Assembly: GCA_964473205.1 (NCBI GenBank) | Contig: CAYYOK010000024.1 | Coordinates: 1-35,150 of the forward strand | DNA: 35,150 nt | Source of the DNA: CAYMRL01 sp964473205 | Lineage (GTDB): Bacteria > Deinococcota > Deinococci > Deinococcales > Trueperaceae | Reading direction: 5' to 3' | In this document: piece by piece, positions 23,058 through 31,371 of the stretch | Numbering within the stretch: the first letter of the stretch is position 1 | How the letters are laid out: every line of letters begins with the position of its first letter | The notes under the pieces: model-generated | Told to the model about the DNA's origin: nothing | Databases searched by the model: none | The model's input: the letters and a program-made list of their open reading frames with translations, nothing else | Position numbers and translations under genes: made by a program

Positions 23058-24154
23058 GCGGGACCGCGAAGGCCGCTGACAAGGCCAACGACAAGGCGCC
23101 CCTCCTCGAGGTCAGGAACCTCAGGAAGTACTTCCCGATCAAGGGCGGCTTCATCAAGCGCACCGTCGGCAACGTCAAGGCCGTCGACGACGTCAGCTTC
23201 GTCGTCAACGACGGCGAGATCCTCAGCCTGGTGGGCGAGAGCGGCTGCGGCAAGACCACCACAGCCAAGTGCGTGCTGCGCGCCGTCGAGCCCACCGGAG
23301 GCGAGGTGCTGTTCCGGCGCGCCAGCGGCGAGGTCATCGACGTCGCCAAGCTGCGCGAGAACGAGCTGCGGCCGCTGCGCAGCGAGATGCAGCTCGTGTT
23401 CCAAGACCCGTTCGGCTCGCTCAACCCTCGCAAGAACTTGCTCGACATCATCGGCGAGCCGCTTCTCGTCCACGGCGAGAAGAGCCGCCAGAAGCGCATG
23501 GACCGCGTCGCGGAGCTGCTCAACCTGGTCGGTTTGCGGCCCGAGTACATGCACCGCTTCCCGCACGCGTTCAGCGGCGGGCAGCGGCAGCGCGTCGTCA
23601 TCGCCAGGGCGCTGGCGCTCGAGCCGCGGTTGGTGATCGCCGACGAGGCCGTCTCGGCGCTCGACGTCTCGGTGCAGGCGCAGATCCTCAACCTGCTCCT
23701 CGACCTGCAGCGCCGCCTCGACCTCTCTTACCTGTTCGTCGCGCACGACCTGAGCATCGTCAAGCACATCAGCCACCGCGTCGCCGTCATGTACGTCGGC
23801 AAGGTCGTCGAGCTGGCCCCGACCGAGGCCCTGTTCCACCGTCCCAAGCACCCCTACACCTCGGCGCTGATGCAGGCCGTGCCCGTCGCGGATCCCGACA
23901 AGCGCTCGGCGCTGAAAGGCCTGCCCGGTGAGGTCGCCAACCCCGCCAAGCCGCCCAGCGGCTGCTACTTCCACCCGCGCTGCCCGTTCGCCGTCGACGA
24001 GTGCCGCAACGTCACGCCGGCGCTCAGGGAGGTCGCTCCCGGCCACCACGTCGCCTGCCACCGCGCCGAGGAGCTGAGCCTGGCCGGCATCGACGACCTC
24101 GAGACCAGCGCACCGCCACCACTCAGAGGACCAGCAGAAGGAGTCGTGAGTTGA
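23054..24154 (+). CDS. ABC transporter ATP-binding protein, OppF/DppF type (importer 2)
   Basis: A 366-residue ATPase starting MSGTAKAADKANDKAPLLEV. Walker A is GESGCGKTTTAK, the signature FSGGQRQRVVIARAL, and Walker B LVIADEAVSALD, where Ala replaces the usual Pro of DEPVSALD. The OppF-type tail has SGCYFHPRCPFAVDEC. It would form a heterodimer with the OppD-type protein to power the permeases. ATG 23054 overlaps the previous stop by four bases (ATGA), and its own stop overlaps the TTG start of the deaminase gene. Confidence 0.94.
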   Translation: MSGTAKAADKANDKAPLLEVRNLRKYFPIKGGFIKRTVGNVKAVDDVSFVVNDGEILSLVGESGCGKTTTAKCVLRAVEPTGGEVLFRRASGEVIDVAKLRENELRPLRSEMQLVFQDPFGSLNPRKNLLDIIGEPLLVHGEKSRQKRMDRVAELLNLVGLRPEYMHRFPHAFSGGQRQRVVIARALALEPRLVIADEAVSALDVSVQAQILNLLLDLQRRLDLSYLFVAHDLSIVKHISHRVAVMYVGKVVELAPTEALFHRPKHPYTSALMQAVPVADPDKRSALKGLPGEVANPAKPPSGCYFHPRCPFAVDECRNVTPALREVAPGHHVACHRAEELSLAGIDDLETSAPPPLRGPAEGVVS

Positions 24155-24924
24155 CAGTCCAACCGATTCGCAGCGACAGGGTGGGCAGCCTGCCTATCCA
24201 CGTCTACCAGGACGAGGCCTCGGTCGGCGCCGCTGCTGCGGCCGACATGGCCGCCATCATCAAGAGCGCCATCTCAGAGCGTGGTGCAGCCAGAGCGATC
24301 CTAGCCACCGGCAACTCGCAACTGGCGTTCCTGCGCGCGCTGCGCGCCACCGCGGGCATCGACTGGTCGAAGGTCACCGTCTTCCACATGGACGAGTACA
24401 TCGGTATCGACCCGAACCACCGCGCCAGCTTCCCGCGCTTCCTGAGGCAGCACTTCTTCGACCACGTCAGCGGCGCCACCTTCCACCCGATGTCGGGCGA
24501 CGCCTCCCGGGTGGCCGCGATCTGCGCCGAGTACGAGGCGCTGCTCAGAGCCCACCCGGTAGACGCGGTCGCGCTCGGCTGGGGCGAGAACGGCCACCTC
24601 GCCTTCAACGACCCGCCCTACGCCGAGTTCGACGATCCCGTCTGGGCCAAGGCGGTCAAGCTGGACGAGGTCAGCCGCAAGCAGCAGCATGGCGAGGGCC
24701 ACTTCGACTCGCTCGACGAGGTACCGACGCACGCGATCACGCTGACCATCCCCGCGCTGCTGGCCGCCAAGCGCGTGCTGTGCATCGTGCCGGAGGCGCG
24801 CAAAGCCAACGCGGTTCACGACTGCCTCAAGTTGCCGGTCTCGGAGTCGCGGCCCGGCTCGGTGCTGAGGACCGTCGAGCACGCCAAGCTGTACCTCGAC
24901 CCGGACTCGGCCGCCCGGCTCTAG
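24151..24924 (+). CDS. NagB-like glucosamine-6-phosphate deaminase/isomerase
   Basis: A 257-residue protein of the NagB/6-phosphogluconolactonase fold. The active-site blocks HMDEY (79-83, with base D81) and GENGHLAFNDP (145-155, with H149) are present; Asp154 replaces the Glu usual in NagB (FNEP), marking a divergent clade. NagB turns glucosamine-6-phosphate into fructose-6-phosphate and ammonia; a related amino-sugar phosphate is possible. The start is TTG at 24151, in a TTGA overlap with the ATPase stop and seven bases behind AAGGAG. Its place in the operon suggests that the imported glycan contains an amino sugar. A NagA deacetylase and a kinase are not in view. Confidence 0.83.
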   Translation: MTVQPIRSDRVGSLPIHVYQDEASVGAAAAADMAAIIKSAISERGAARAILATGNSQLAFLRALRATAGIDWSKVTVFHMDEYIGIDPNHRASFPRFLRQHFFDHVSGATFHPMSGDASRVAAICAEYEALLRAHPVDAVALGWGENGHLAFNDPPYAEFDDPVWAKAVKLDEVSRKQQHGEGHFDSLDEVPTHAITLTIPALLAAKRVLCIVPEARKANAVHDCLKLPVSESRPGSVLRTVEHAKLYLDPDSAARL

Positions 24925-24968
24925 ACCGCACGACCACAGGGACTAGGCGAGGGACAGAGCGAGGAACA

Positions 24969-26495
24969 GTGGCAGAGCTTCCCAACGTGCTGGTGATCAT
25001 GGCCGACCAGATGAAGGCCACGGCCAGCCACCTCTACGGCAACGAGTTCTGCCGCACGCCGGGGCTGGAGCGCCTGGCGGAGAGCGGGACGCTGTTCACC
25101 ACAGCAAGCACGCCGCAGCCGCTCTGTGTCCCTGCGCGGGTCGCGGTGTGGACCAGCCGCTGGCCGCACGCCACCGGCGCCCGCCTCAACGAGACGCCGA
25201 TGCCGCCCGGCCAGGAGCACGCCTTTCGCCTCTGGCGCGAGGCCGGCTACGCCACGGCCCTGATCGGCAAGGACCACTGCTTCGCCGAGGCCGAGGACCG
25301 CGCGCTGTTCGACGTGCGCTGCCCCATCGGGCACGAGGGTCTCCCCAAGGACGACGGCCCCAGCGGCATGGAGTGGGTGAGGCCCGTCGCCGAGATCGAC
25401 GCGGCTCACGCCGTGAGGCGCGCCATGCCGAGGCAGGGTCCCGCCCTGTCGTACGCCGTCACCGACGTCGACCCCGCGGCCACCTCGACCGGTCTGGTGA
25501 CCGACCAGACGATCGCCTGCCTGGAGAGCCTGGCGAGCGCCGGCACCGCCCGCCCCTTCGCGGCCTGGGTGTCCTACCCCGATCCCCACACCCCTTACGA
25601 GGTGCCGCGCCAGTGGGCTGAGACCGTGCCGCCCGAGAGCGTGGTCCTGCCACCGACACCTCCGCTTGGCCAGGAGTCGCTTCCCGAGCGCAACCGCGTG
25701 CTGCGCCGGCTGCTCGACGTCAGCGACGCGAGCGAGGACGACCTGAGGCGGGCGATCGCCGTCTACCACGCGCAAGTGCGCTTCGTCGACGACGGGGTCG
25801 GCCGGATACTCGACGCTCTCGAGCGGCTGGGTCTGAGGGAGAGCACCATCGTGGTGTTCTGCTCCGACCACGGCGACTTCGCCGGCGAGCACGGCATGAC
25901 CCGCAAGGGCGGGCTGCTCTACGACTGCCTGGTGCGCGTGCCGCTGATCGTCTCCTGGCCGGGTCAGGTCCCCAGCGGCGCGGTCGAGGAGTCGCCGGTC
26001 AACCTCATCGACATCGTGCCGACCCTGCTGGCGCTCCAGGGCTTGCCGTTGCCCGAGGCGATGATGGGCGAGCCTCTGGCGACGGTAACCGATGCGCCAA
26101 GACGTGCCGCCACCTTCTCCGAGTACGGCGCCGGCGGCACGGCGTTCACCGAGGCCGACCTCGCCGCCCTTGGGGCGCTGTCCGAGCAGCGCGGCCTGGC
26201 GGCAGCCAAGGCGACGCTTGCCTGGCGCGAGGCGGAGGGTCGCAGGAAGATGGTGCGCACCGCTGACTGGAAGTACGTCACCGACCCGCTCGGCGACCTA
26301 GACGAGCTCTACGACCTCAAAGCCGACCCCTTCGAGCTGACGAACCTGGCCGCCAGACCCGAGCACGCGGAGCGCGTCGCTCAGATGCAGCGCCTGCTGC
26401 TCGACTGGGCGCTCAGAACCGAAGACCATCGACCCGTCCCGCTACCGCCGGCGCGACCAACGCCCGGCGCCAACACGACAGGGAGCAGCTCATGA
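24969..26495 (+). CDS. Sulfatase (S1 family, Cys-type) 1
   Basis: A 508-residue type I sulfatase. The metal-site start is VLVIMADQM (D13, Q14), the catalytic nucleophile is C53 in CVPAR (the C-x-P-x-R form converted to formylglycine), and the second metal block is FCSDHGDFAGEHG. The C-terminal YVTDPLGDLDELYDLKADPFELTNLA is typical. No signal peptide is evident, so it would remove sulfate from imported oligosaccharides in the cytosol. The start is GTG at 24969 behind GAGG, 44 bases after the deaminase gene; the open frame upstream is not coding. An FGE able to activate it is encoded at 32002. Confidence 0.92.
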   Translation: MAELPNVLVIMADQMKATASHLYGNEFCRTPGLERLAESGTLFTTASTPQPLCVPARVAVWTSRWPHATGARLNETPMPPGQEHAFRLWREAGYATALIGKDHCFAEAEDRALFDVRCPIGHEGLPKDDGPSGMEWVRPVAEIDAAHAVRRAMPRQGPALSYAVTDVDPAATSTGLVTDQTIACLESLASAGTARPFAAWVSYPDPHTPYEVPRQWAETVPPESVVLPPTPPLGQESLPERNRVLRRLLDVSDASEDDLRRAIAVYHAQVRFVDDGVGRILDALERLGLRESTIVVFCSDHGDFAGEHGMTRKGGLLYDCLVRVPLIVSWPGQVPSGAVEESPVNLIDIVPTLLALQGLPLPEAMMGEPLATVTDAPRRAATFSEYGAGGTAFTEADLAALGALSEQRGLAAAKATLAWREAEGRRKMVRTADWKYVTDPLGDLDELYDLKADPFELTNLAARPEHAERVAQMQRLLLDWALRTEDHRPVPLPPARPTPGANTTGSSS

Positions 26496-26917
26496 GGTAC
26501 ATCTTCTCGACGTCCAACACTAGCCGCTACCGCTTTCCCACCCACACCAACCTGCTGGTGATGGATCGGGCTGACGCCGCCACCAGCGAGAGCTTCATCT
26601 CGGTCATGGAGCCGGGCGAGGCGCCGCCGCTGCACAAGCACGACGACACCGAGCAGGTGTTCTACGTGCTGTCGGGCCGCGGCCGCCTGATCATCGGCGC
26701 GGACTCGGAGGACATGGGCGAGATCAATCCCGGCGACCTGGTGCGCATCCCGCCGGGCACCTGGCACCGGGTGCCGTGCGTCGGCGACGAGCCGCTCAGG
26801 TACCTCGTGGTCGACTGCTTCCCCGGCGGCCGGCCGACGCACGAGCCGACCTGGGAGTCGCATGTGCGGGTCGTCTGCGACCAGAACGGCTGGGACTTCG
26901 ACGAGGTCAAGCGCTGA
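26492..26917 (+). CDS. Cupin-domain protein
   Basis: A 141-residue single-domain cupin. Metal-binding residues H48, H50, E54 and H92 follow the two cupin motifs, LHKHDDTEQVFYVLSGRGRL and GDLVRIPPGTWHRV. Such proteins include sugar isomerases, KdgF-type uronate linearising enzymes and sensors; the position between two sulfatases in a uronate locus makes a KdgF-like or sugar-binding role possible, but it is not shown. ATG 26492 overlaps the sulfatase stop by four bases, and its stop overlaps the likely CTG start of the next gene. Confidence 0.85.
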   Translation: MRYIFSTSNTSRYRFPTHTNLLVMDRADAATSESFISVMEPGEAPPLHKHDDTEQVFYVLSGRGRLIIGADSEDMGEINPGDLVRIPPGTWHRVPCVGDEPLRYLVVDCFPGGRPTHEPTWESHVRVVCDQNGWDFDEVKR

Positions 26918-28248
26918 GCTCGCCTGCCGTCACCGCGCCGCTGACCGTCGCCTCGACCTTGAGGCAGTGGTGGCCGCTGGCGGCAGGCTGGATGCTCATG
27001 AGCGCCGAGCTGACGGTGTTCGCGGCGCTCGTCGCGCGGATGCCGGGGCCCGAGGTGCAGCTGGCGGCCTGGGGCATCGTGTTCGCGCTGTCGACGCTGG
27101 TGCAGGCGCCTTCGGCGGCGCTGCTCCCCACCTCGACGGCCCTCGTCCGCGACCGCCTCACGCTCGGCTCCTTGTCGACCTACGCCAGGGTCGTCATCGG
27201 TGGGCTGACCCTCTTCCATGCTCTGGTCGCCCTCACGCCGCTCTACGGCGTCGTCGTCAGCGGCGTGATGGGAGTGCCCGCCGAGGCTGCCGAGGCGGCC
27301 AGGCCCGCGCTCCTGATCATGCTGCCGTGGACGCTCGGCACCGGCCTGAGGCGCTTCTGGCACGGCGTCATGATCAGGTTCGGCCGGTCGCGCATCGTCA
27401 TCCTCGGCGCGGCGTTGCGCCTGACCATCGGCACCGCGATCATGCTGCTCGGCTCCAGCGGCCAGTGGCTGCCGGGGGCGCAGCTGGCAGCAGTGGCGAT
27501 CATCGTGGCTGTCCTCTCGGAGGCAGCCTACACGCGGCTGCGCTTCACCCAGGTGCTCAGGCGGCAGGTACCCGCCGATCTCGGCGAGGAGCGCCCGCTG
27601 GGCTTGAGGCGCTTCTTCGCGTTCTTCGCGCCGCTGGTCCTCACCACCGTGCTGACGATGATCGTGCAGACGCTGGTGACCGTGGTGCTGGGACGCATGC
27701 CGCGGCCGCTCGAGTCGCTGGCCGTGTGGCCCGTCCTGCTCAGCCTGCTGGTGATCCTGCAGAGCCCAGGCTACGCCTTCACCGAGGTCGTCATCAGCCT
27801 GCTCGAGAGGCCCGGTGCGGCCAAGCTCCTGCAGAAGGTGGCGTGGACGGCCACCGCCGTCATCACTGCGGTCCTCGCGCTCATGGCAGCCACACCTCTG
27901 GCGCGCTACTGGTTCCAGTACGTCTCGGGGCTCTCGCTCGAGCTGACGGGCCTGGCGCTGGTGGCGCTGTGGCTGGGGCTCGCCATCCCGGGCCTGCGGC
28001 TGCTCACGGCTTGGTACCAGGGTGCGATCATCGCCGGTCAGCAGACGCGCGGCGTCCTAGAGTCGGTGCTGGTGTTCTTGGTGACGGCCGCGCTGGTTCT
28101 CGGCGCGGGCGTGATCTGGGGCGGCGTCACGGGCGTGTACGTCGGCGTCGTCGGCATGACCGCGGCCCTGGCGGCGCAGGCCGTGTGGCTGGCTCATCGC
28201 GCCGGGCCGGTGCTGCGCTCGGCGGCGCTGACAGGGGTCAGGGCATGA
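26914..28248 (+). CDS. Polytopic membrane protein, MATE/flippase-like (MOP superfamily?)
   Basis: About 444 residues with roughly 12 membrane segments, among them WWPLAAGWMLMSAELTVFAAL, VILGAALRLTIGTAIMLL, FFAPLVLTTVLTMIVQTLV, VLLSLLVILQSPGYAFTEVV and the closing LVFLVTAALVLGAGVIWGG. The two-halves layout recalls MATE or ANKH-like transporters of the MOP superfamily, but I recognise no firm signature. No ATG or GTG lies ahead of the first helix; CTG at 26914, in a CTGA overlap and seven bases behind GAGG, is the best start, with TTG 26959 as alternative. It may export a breakdown product or take part in envelope sugar traffic. It overlaps sulfatase 2 by ATGA. Confidence 0.72.
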   Translation: MSSPAVTAPLTVASTLRQWWPLAAGWMLMSAELTVFAALVARMPGPEVQLAAWGIVFALSTLVQAPSAALLPTSTALVRDRLTLGSLSTYARVVIGGLTLFHALVALTPLYGVVVSGVMGVPAEAAEAARPALLIMLPWTLGTGLRRFWHGVMIRFGRSRIVILGAALRLTIGTAIMLLGSSGQWLPGAQLAAVAIIVAVLSEAAYTRLRFTQVLRRQVPADLGEERPLGLRRFFAFFAPLVLTTVLTMIVQTLVTVVLGRMPRPLESLAVWPVLLSLLVILQSPGYAFTEVVISLLERPGAAKLLQKVAWTATAVITAVLALMAATPLARYWFQYVSGLSLELTGLALVALWLGLAIPGLRLLTAWYQGAIIAGQQTRGVLESVLVFLVTAALVLGAGVIWGGVTGVYVGVVGMTAALAAQAVWLAHRAGPVLRSAALTGVRA

Positions 28249-29780
28249 CCAACCTTCTGTTCCTGATGACGGACCAACAGCGCGCCGACACCGTCGCGCA
28301 GGGCGGCCCGTGCCTCACCCCTAACCTGCAGGCGCTGGCGCGCTCCGGCGCCGACCTGCGGCGCTGCTACGCGCCCAACCCTATCTGCTCGCCGACGCGG
28401 GCCAGCATCTTCACGGGGCTGCTGCCGCACGCGCACGGGATGACCGACGTGACCCACGCCGTGCCGCCGCAGCGCGCCGACCTCGTGCCCGACCTGCCGT
28501 TCTGGACCCGCAGCCTCAAGCGGGCCGGGTACCGCATCGGCTACTTTGGCAAGTGGCACGTCGAGCGCAGCGACAGGCTCGAGGACTTCGGCATCGACGA
28601 GTACCAGGTCGACCTGCGCCAGACGGGCGTCGTCAGTCACGACGGCCCGCTCGAGCCGCGCATCGAGATCGAGCAGCCCGGCTACCTGCCGTTCCTGCTG
28701 GCCGGCGTCAGTGACGCACCGGCGGCCGAGACCAGAGAGGCGGAGCTCGTCGATCTCGGCATCGACTTCCTGGAACGCGCGACCGGTCCCGAGGCGGCAC
28801 ACCGCCGACCCTGGGCGCTGTTCGTCAGCACCGAGGCGCCCCACGACCCCTACGTCGTGCCGCGCGAGCTCTACCAGCGCTACGACCCGGACGCGATCGA
28901 GCTGCCGGCCTCGTACCGGGACGACCTGGGGGGCAGGCCCCAGGTGTACGGCCGCATCCAGGAGGCCTGGCGCGATCTCAGCGAGGCCGAGGTGAGGCAG
29001 GCCATCGCCTGCTACTACGCCGCCTGCTCCGGTGTCGACGACCAGTTCGGGCGGCTGCTGGACGCGCTCGAGCGCAGCGGCCAGGCCGACGACACGCTGG
29101 TGGTGTTCACCTCCGACCACGGCGACTACCTCGGCGCGCACGGTCTGTTCCTCAAGGGCGTGGCGCCGTTCGAGGAGGCGTACCGCGTGCCGCTGCTGCT
29201 GCGCGGTCCCGGCATCGCCCCAGGGACCGACGTCGACGAGCCTGTCAGCCTGCTCGACCTCGGCAAGACCCTCTCGCGGCTGCTGCTGGACGAGGAGTTC
29301 GGCGGTCACGGGCGGGACCTCAGTGGGCTTCTTCTTGGCGGCAGCGCTAGCGCTGTGGGTCCAGAGGCCGCCAGCGCGGGGATGACCGCTCCCGCCTCCG
29401 GGCAGTCACAGGCGTTCGCCGAGTTCCACGGCCAGCGCCTCGCCTACACCCAGCGGATCGTCTGGCGCGGCCGGCACAAGTACGTGTTCAACGGCTTCGA
29501 CCGCGACGAGCTCTACGACCTCGAAACCGATCCGCATGAGATGGTCAACCTGGCAGAGCTGCCCGAGAGCCGCGAGCTCCTCGCCGAGATGGCCGCGGCC
29601 ATGTGGCGCGAGGTCAGGCGCACCGGCGACGACACCTTGGCCAAGGCGCAGTACGGGATGTTCAGGTTCGCCCCCGTCGGCCCCGAGGGCGTGAGCCAGG
29701 AGAATGCACACACGACCGTCTCGGCTCCGCTGAGCGAGCCAGGCGCTGCGAGGCACGGAGGAGAGGAAGAGGATGAGTGA
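28245..29780 (+). CDS. Sulfatase (S1 family, Cys-type) 2
   Basis: A 511-residue type I sulfatase starting MTNLLFLMTDQQRADTVAQG. D10/Q11 are metal ligands, C48 in CSPTRAS is the formylglycine site, and FTSDHGDYLGAHG holds the second metal block. YFGKWHVE and the closing RDELYDLETDPHEMVNLA are typical of the family. It differs clearly from sulfatase 1, so the two probably act on different sulfate positions. No signal peptide is seen. A Ser/Ala/Gly-rich insert lies at about 355-390. ATG 28245 overlaps the membrane protein stop by four bases; its tail overlaps the SDR gene by eight. Confidence 0.94.
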   Translation: MTNLLFLMTDQQRADTVAQGGPCLTPNLQALARSGADLRRCYAPNPICSPTRASIFTGLLPHAHGMTDVTHAVPPQRADLVPDLPFWTRSLKRAGYRIGYFGKWHVERSDRLEDFGIDEYQVDLRQTGVVSHDGPLEPRIEIEQPGYLPFLLAGVSDAPAAETREAELVDLGIDFLERATGPEAAHRRPWALFVSTEAPHDPYVVPRELYQRYDPDAIELPASYRDDLGGRPQVYGRIQEAWRDLSEAEVRQAIACYYAACSGVDDQFGRLLDALERSGQADDTLVVFTSDHGDYLGAHGLFLKGVAPFEEAYRVPLLLRGPGIAPGTDVDEPVSLLDLGKTLSRLLLDEEFGGHGRDLSGLLLGGSASAVGPEAASAGMTAPASGQSQAFAEFHGQRLAYTQRIVWRGRHKYVFNGFDRDELYDLETDPHEMVNLAELPESRELLAEMAAAMWREVRRTGDDTLAKAQYGMFRFAPVGPEGVSQENAHTTVSAPLSEPGAARHGGEEEDE

Positions 29781-30609
29781 GGCTGCGAGCATGTACCGTC
29801 CAGACTTCGGCCTGGCAGGCAAGGTCTGCGTGCTGACCGGAGGCACGGGCGTGCTGGGCGGCGTGATGGCACACGGCCTGGCGCTGGCGGGGGCCCGCGT
29901 GGCAGTGCTCGGCCGTCGTGCCGACAAGGCCGAGGAGGTCGCCGCTTCGGTCAGGGCGGCGGGAGGCGAGGCCATCGCCACAGCCGCCGACGTGCTCGAC
30001 GAGGCCGGGCTGAAGGCGGTGCGCGCCAAGCTGCTGGCGGATTGGGGCTCGATCGACCTGCTGGTCAACGCGGCGGGCGGCAACCAGCCCGGGGCCACCC
30101 TCACGCCCAGCCAGACCACCTTCGATCTCGACAGCCAGGCCATGCGCCAGGTGATGGACCTCAACTTCTTCGGCACGTTCATGCCCATCCAGGTGTTCGC
30201 GGCGCCGATGGCCGAGCGCGGCTCGGGCGCGATCGTCAACATCTCCTCGATGGCAGCTATCCAGGCGATCACCCGCGTCGCCGGCTACTCGGGCGCCAAG
30301 GCCGCCGTCGACAACCTCACCAAGTGGCTGGCGACGACCTTCGCCAAGCAGCACGGTCCCGGTCTGCGGGTCAACGCGATCGCGCCGGGCTTCTTCGTGG
30401 CCGAGCAGAACCGCAGGCTGCTGCTCAACGAGGACGGCAGCCTGACGCAGCGCGGTCAGACGATCATCGACAACACGCCGATGGGGCGTTTCGGCGAGGC
30501 CGAGGAGCTGCTCGGTGCGCTCATCTGGCTGCTCTCGGACGCCAGCCGCTTCGTCACCGGCGTCGTCGTACCGATCGACGGCGGGTTCTCGGTGTTCTCG
30601 GGGGTCTAG
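29773..30609 (+). CDS. SDR-type fructuronate reductase (D-mannonate oxidoreductase), UxuB/YjmF-like
   Basis: A 278-residue short-chain dehydrogenase. The NAD(P) motif TGGTGVLG is at 22-29, NAAG at about 99-102, and the catalytic residues S158/S159, Y172 and K176 are in place. The C-terminal part, with FFVAEQNRRLLLNEDGSLTQRG and TPMGRFGEAEELLGAL, closely resembles the Bacillus YjmF (UxuB) group that reduces D-fructuronate to D-mannonate. This links UxaC and UxaE to the Entner-Doudoroff-type route through mannonate. ATG 29773 lies behind AGGAAGAGG and overlaps the sulfatase gene by eight bases. It is the last gene of the long operon. Confidence 0.88.
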   Translation: MSEAASMYRPDFGLAGKVCVLTGGTGVLGGVMAHGLALAGARVAVLGRRADKAEEVAASVRAAGGEAIATAADVLDEAGLKAVRAKLLADWGSIDLLVNAAGGNQPGATLTPSQTTFDLDSQAMRQVMDLNFFGTFMPIQVFAAPMAERGSGAIVNISSMAAIQAITRVAGYSGAKAAVDNLTKWLATTFAKQHGPGLRVNAIAPGFFVAEQNRRLLLNEDGSLTQRGQTIIDNTPMGRFGEAEELLGALIWLLSDASRFVTGVVVPIDGGFSVFSGV

Positions 30610-30625
30610 GGCAGGTCTGCGCCAG

Positions 30626-30637
30626 CCCGAAGTCGGG
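30626..30637. terminator. Short palindrome between convergent genes
   Basis: CCCGA-AG-TCGGG (30626-30637) lies in the 34-base gap between the SDR stop and the RraA-like stop. It could act as a weak two-way terminator; the stem is short, with only four bp once a loop is allowed. Confidence 0.25.
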
Positions 30638-30643
30638 TGCGGC

Positions 30644-31369
30644 TCAGCTCTCGCCGGCCTTCTCAGCCTCGTAGCGCGCCCTGAGCTCGGCGCTCATCGG
30701 GTAGCTGCCCTCGAGCGGCAGTCCGGCGAGGATCTGCTTCTCGATCCACGTCTCCTCGAGCTCCTTGGTGTACGCCTGCTCGGCGATCACCTCGGCGAGG
30801 TGACGCGGGATGACGACGACGCTCTCGTCGTCGCCGACGATCGCGTCACCGGCCCTGACGTGCACGCCGCCGCAGGTGATGGTCCGGTCGAGGTCCTCGG
30901 GGTGGTGCGCGATCAGGTTGGTGTTGGCGTTCATGCCGCTGGCGTAGCTGGGCATCTCCAGCGAGGCGATGAACGGCCCGTCGCGGAACGGCGCGTCGGA
31001 GACGATGCCGGCCGCGCCGCGCACCTGCATCCTCGCCACCAGCATGCCGCCCATCGTGCCGGCGCGCTGGTCGGCCCGCGCCTCGATCATCAGCACCTGG
31101 CCCGGCTCGATCTCCTCGGCGATGCGCCGCTGCGGGTTGGTCGGCAGCTTCCACAGCTCGAGCGTGTCGAGGTCCTCGCGCGAGGCCACGTAACGCAGCG
31201 TGCGGGCCACGCCCACCATGCGCGCGCCGCCCGGCCGCAGCCTGACGGTGTTGGCTACCACCTGGTTCCTGAAGCCGTGGATGTAGAGGACCGTCGCCAG
31301 GGTGGCGCTGCTGGTGCCGCGCAGGCGCTCGGCGGTGGTGGGGTCGAGAGGGCTGAGATCGGGCGTCAC
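30644..31369 (-). CDS. RraA-like/HMG aldolase family protein
   Basis: A 241-residue protein of the RraA fold. The family core GTMGGMLVARMQVRGAAGIVSD..FRD carries the G-x-x-G loop and the Arg/Asp pair used for metal and oxoacid binding. Relatives include 4-hydroxy-4-methyl-2-oxoglutarate aldolases and other oxoacid lyases; true RNase E inhibitors are shorter (about 160). In a uronate locus an aldolase for a keto-deoxy acid is plausible but unproven. The start is GTG at 31369, seven bases behind GGAG; the open frame upstream is not coding. It follows the NTF2-like gene by two bases and forms a two-gene unit with it. Confidence 0.82.
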   Translation of the reverse strand: MTPDLSPLDPTTAERLRGTSSATLATVLYIHGFRNQVVANTVRLRPGGARMVGVARTLRYVASREDLDTLELWKLPTNPQRRIAEEIEPGQVLMIEARADQRAGTMGGMLVARMQVRGAAGIVSDAPFRDGPFIASLEMPSYASGMNANTNLIAHHPEDLDRTITCGGVHVRAGDAIVGDDESVVVIPRHLAEVIAEQAYTKELEETWIEKQILAGLPLEGSYPMSAELRARYEAEKAGES

Positions 31370-31371
31370 GA

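Noticed and set aside
26862..29780. A 972-residue fusion of a membrane-region frame with sulfatase 2
   Set aside because: The first 460 residues are the out-of-frame shadow of the membrane protein gene; sulfatase homology starts exactly at ATG 28245.
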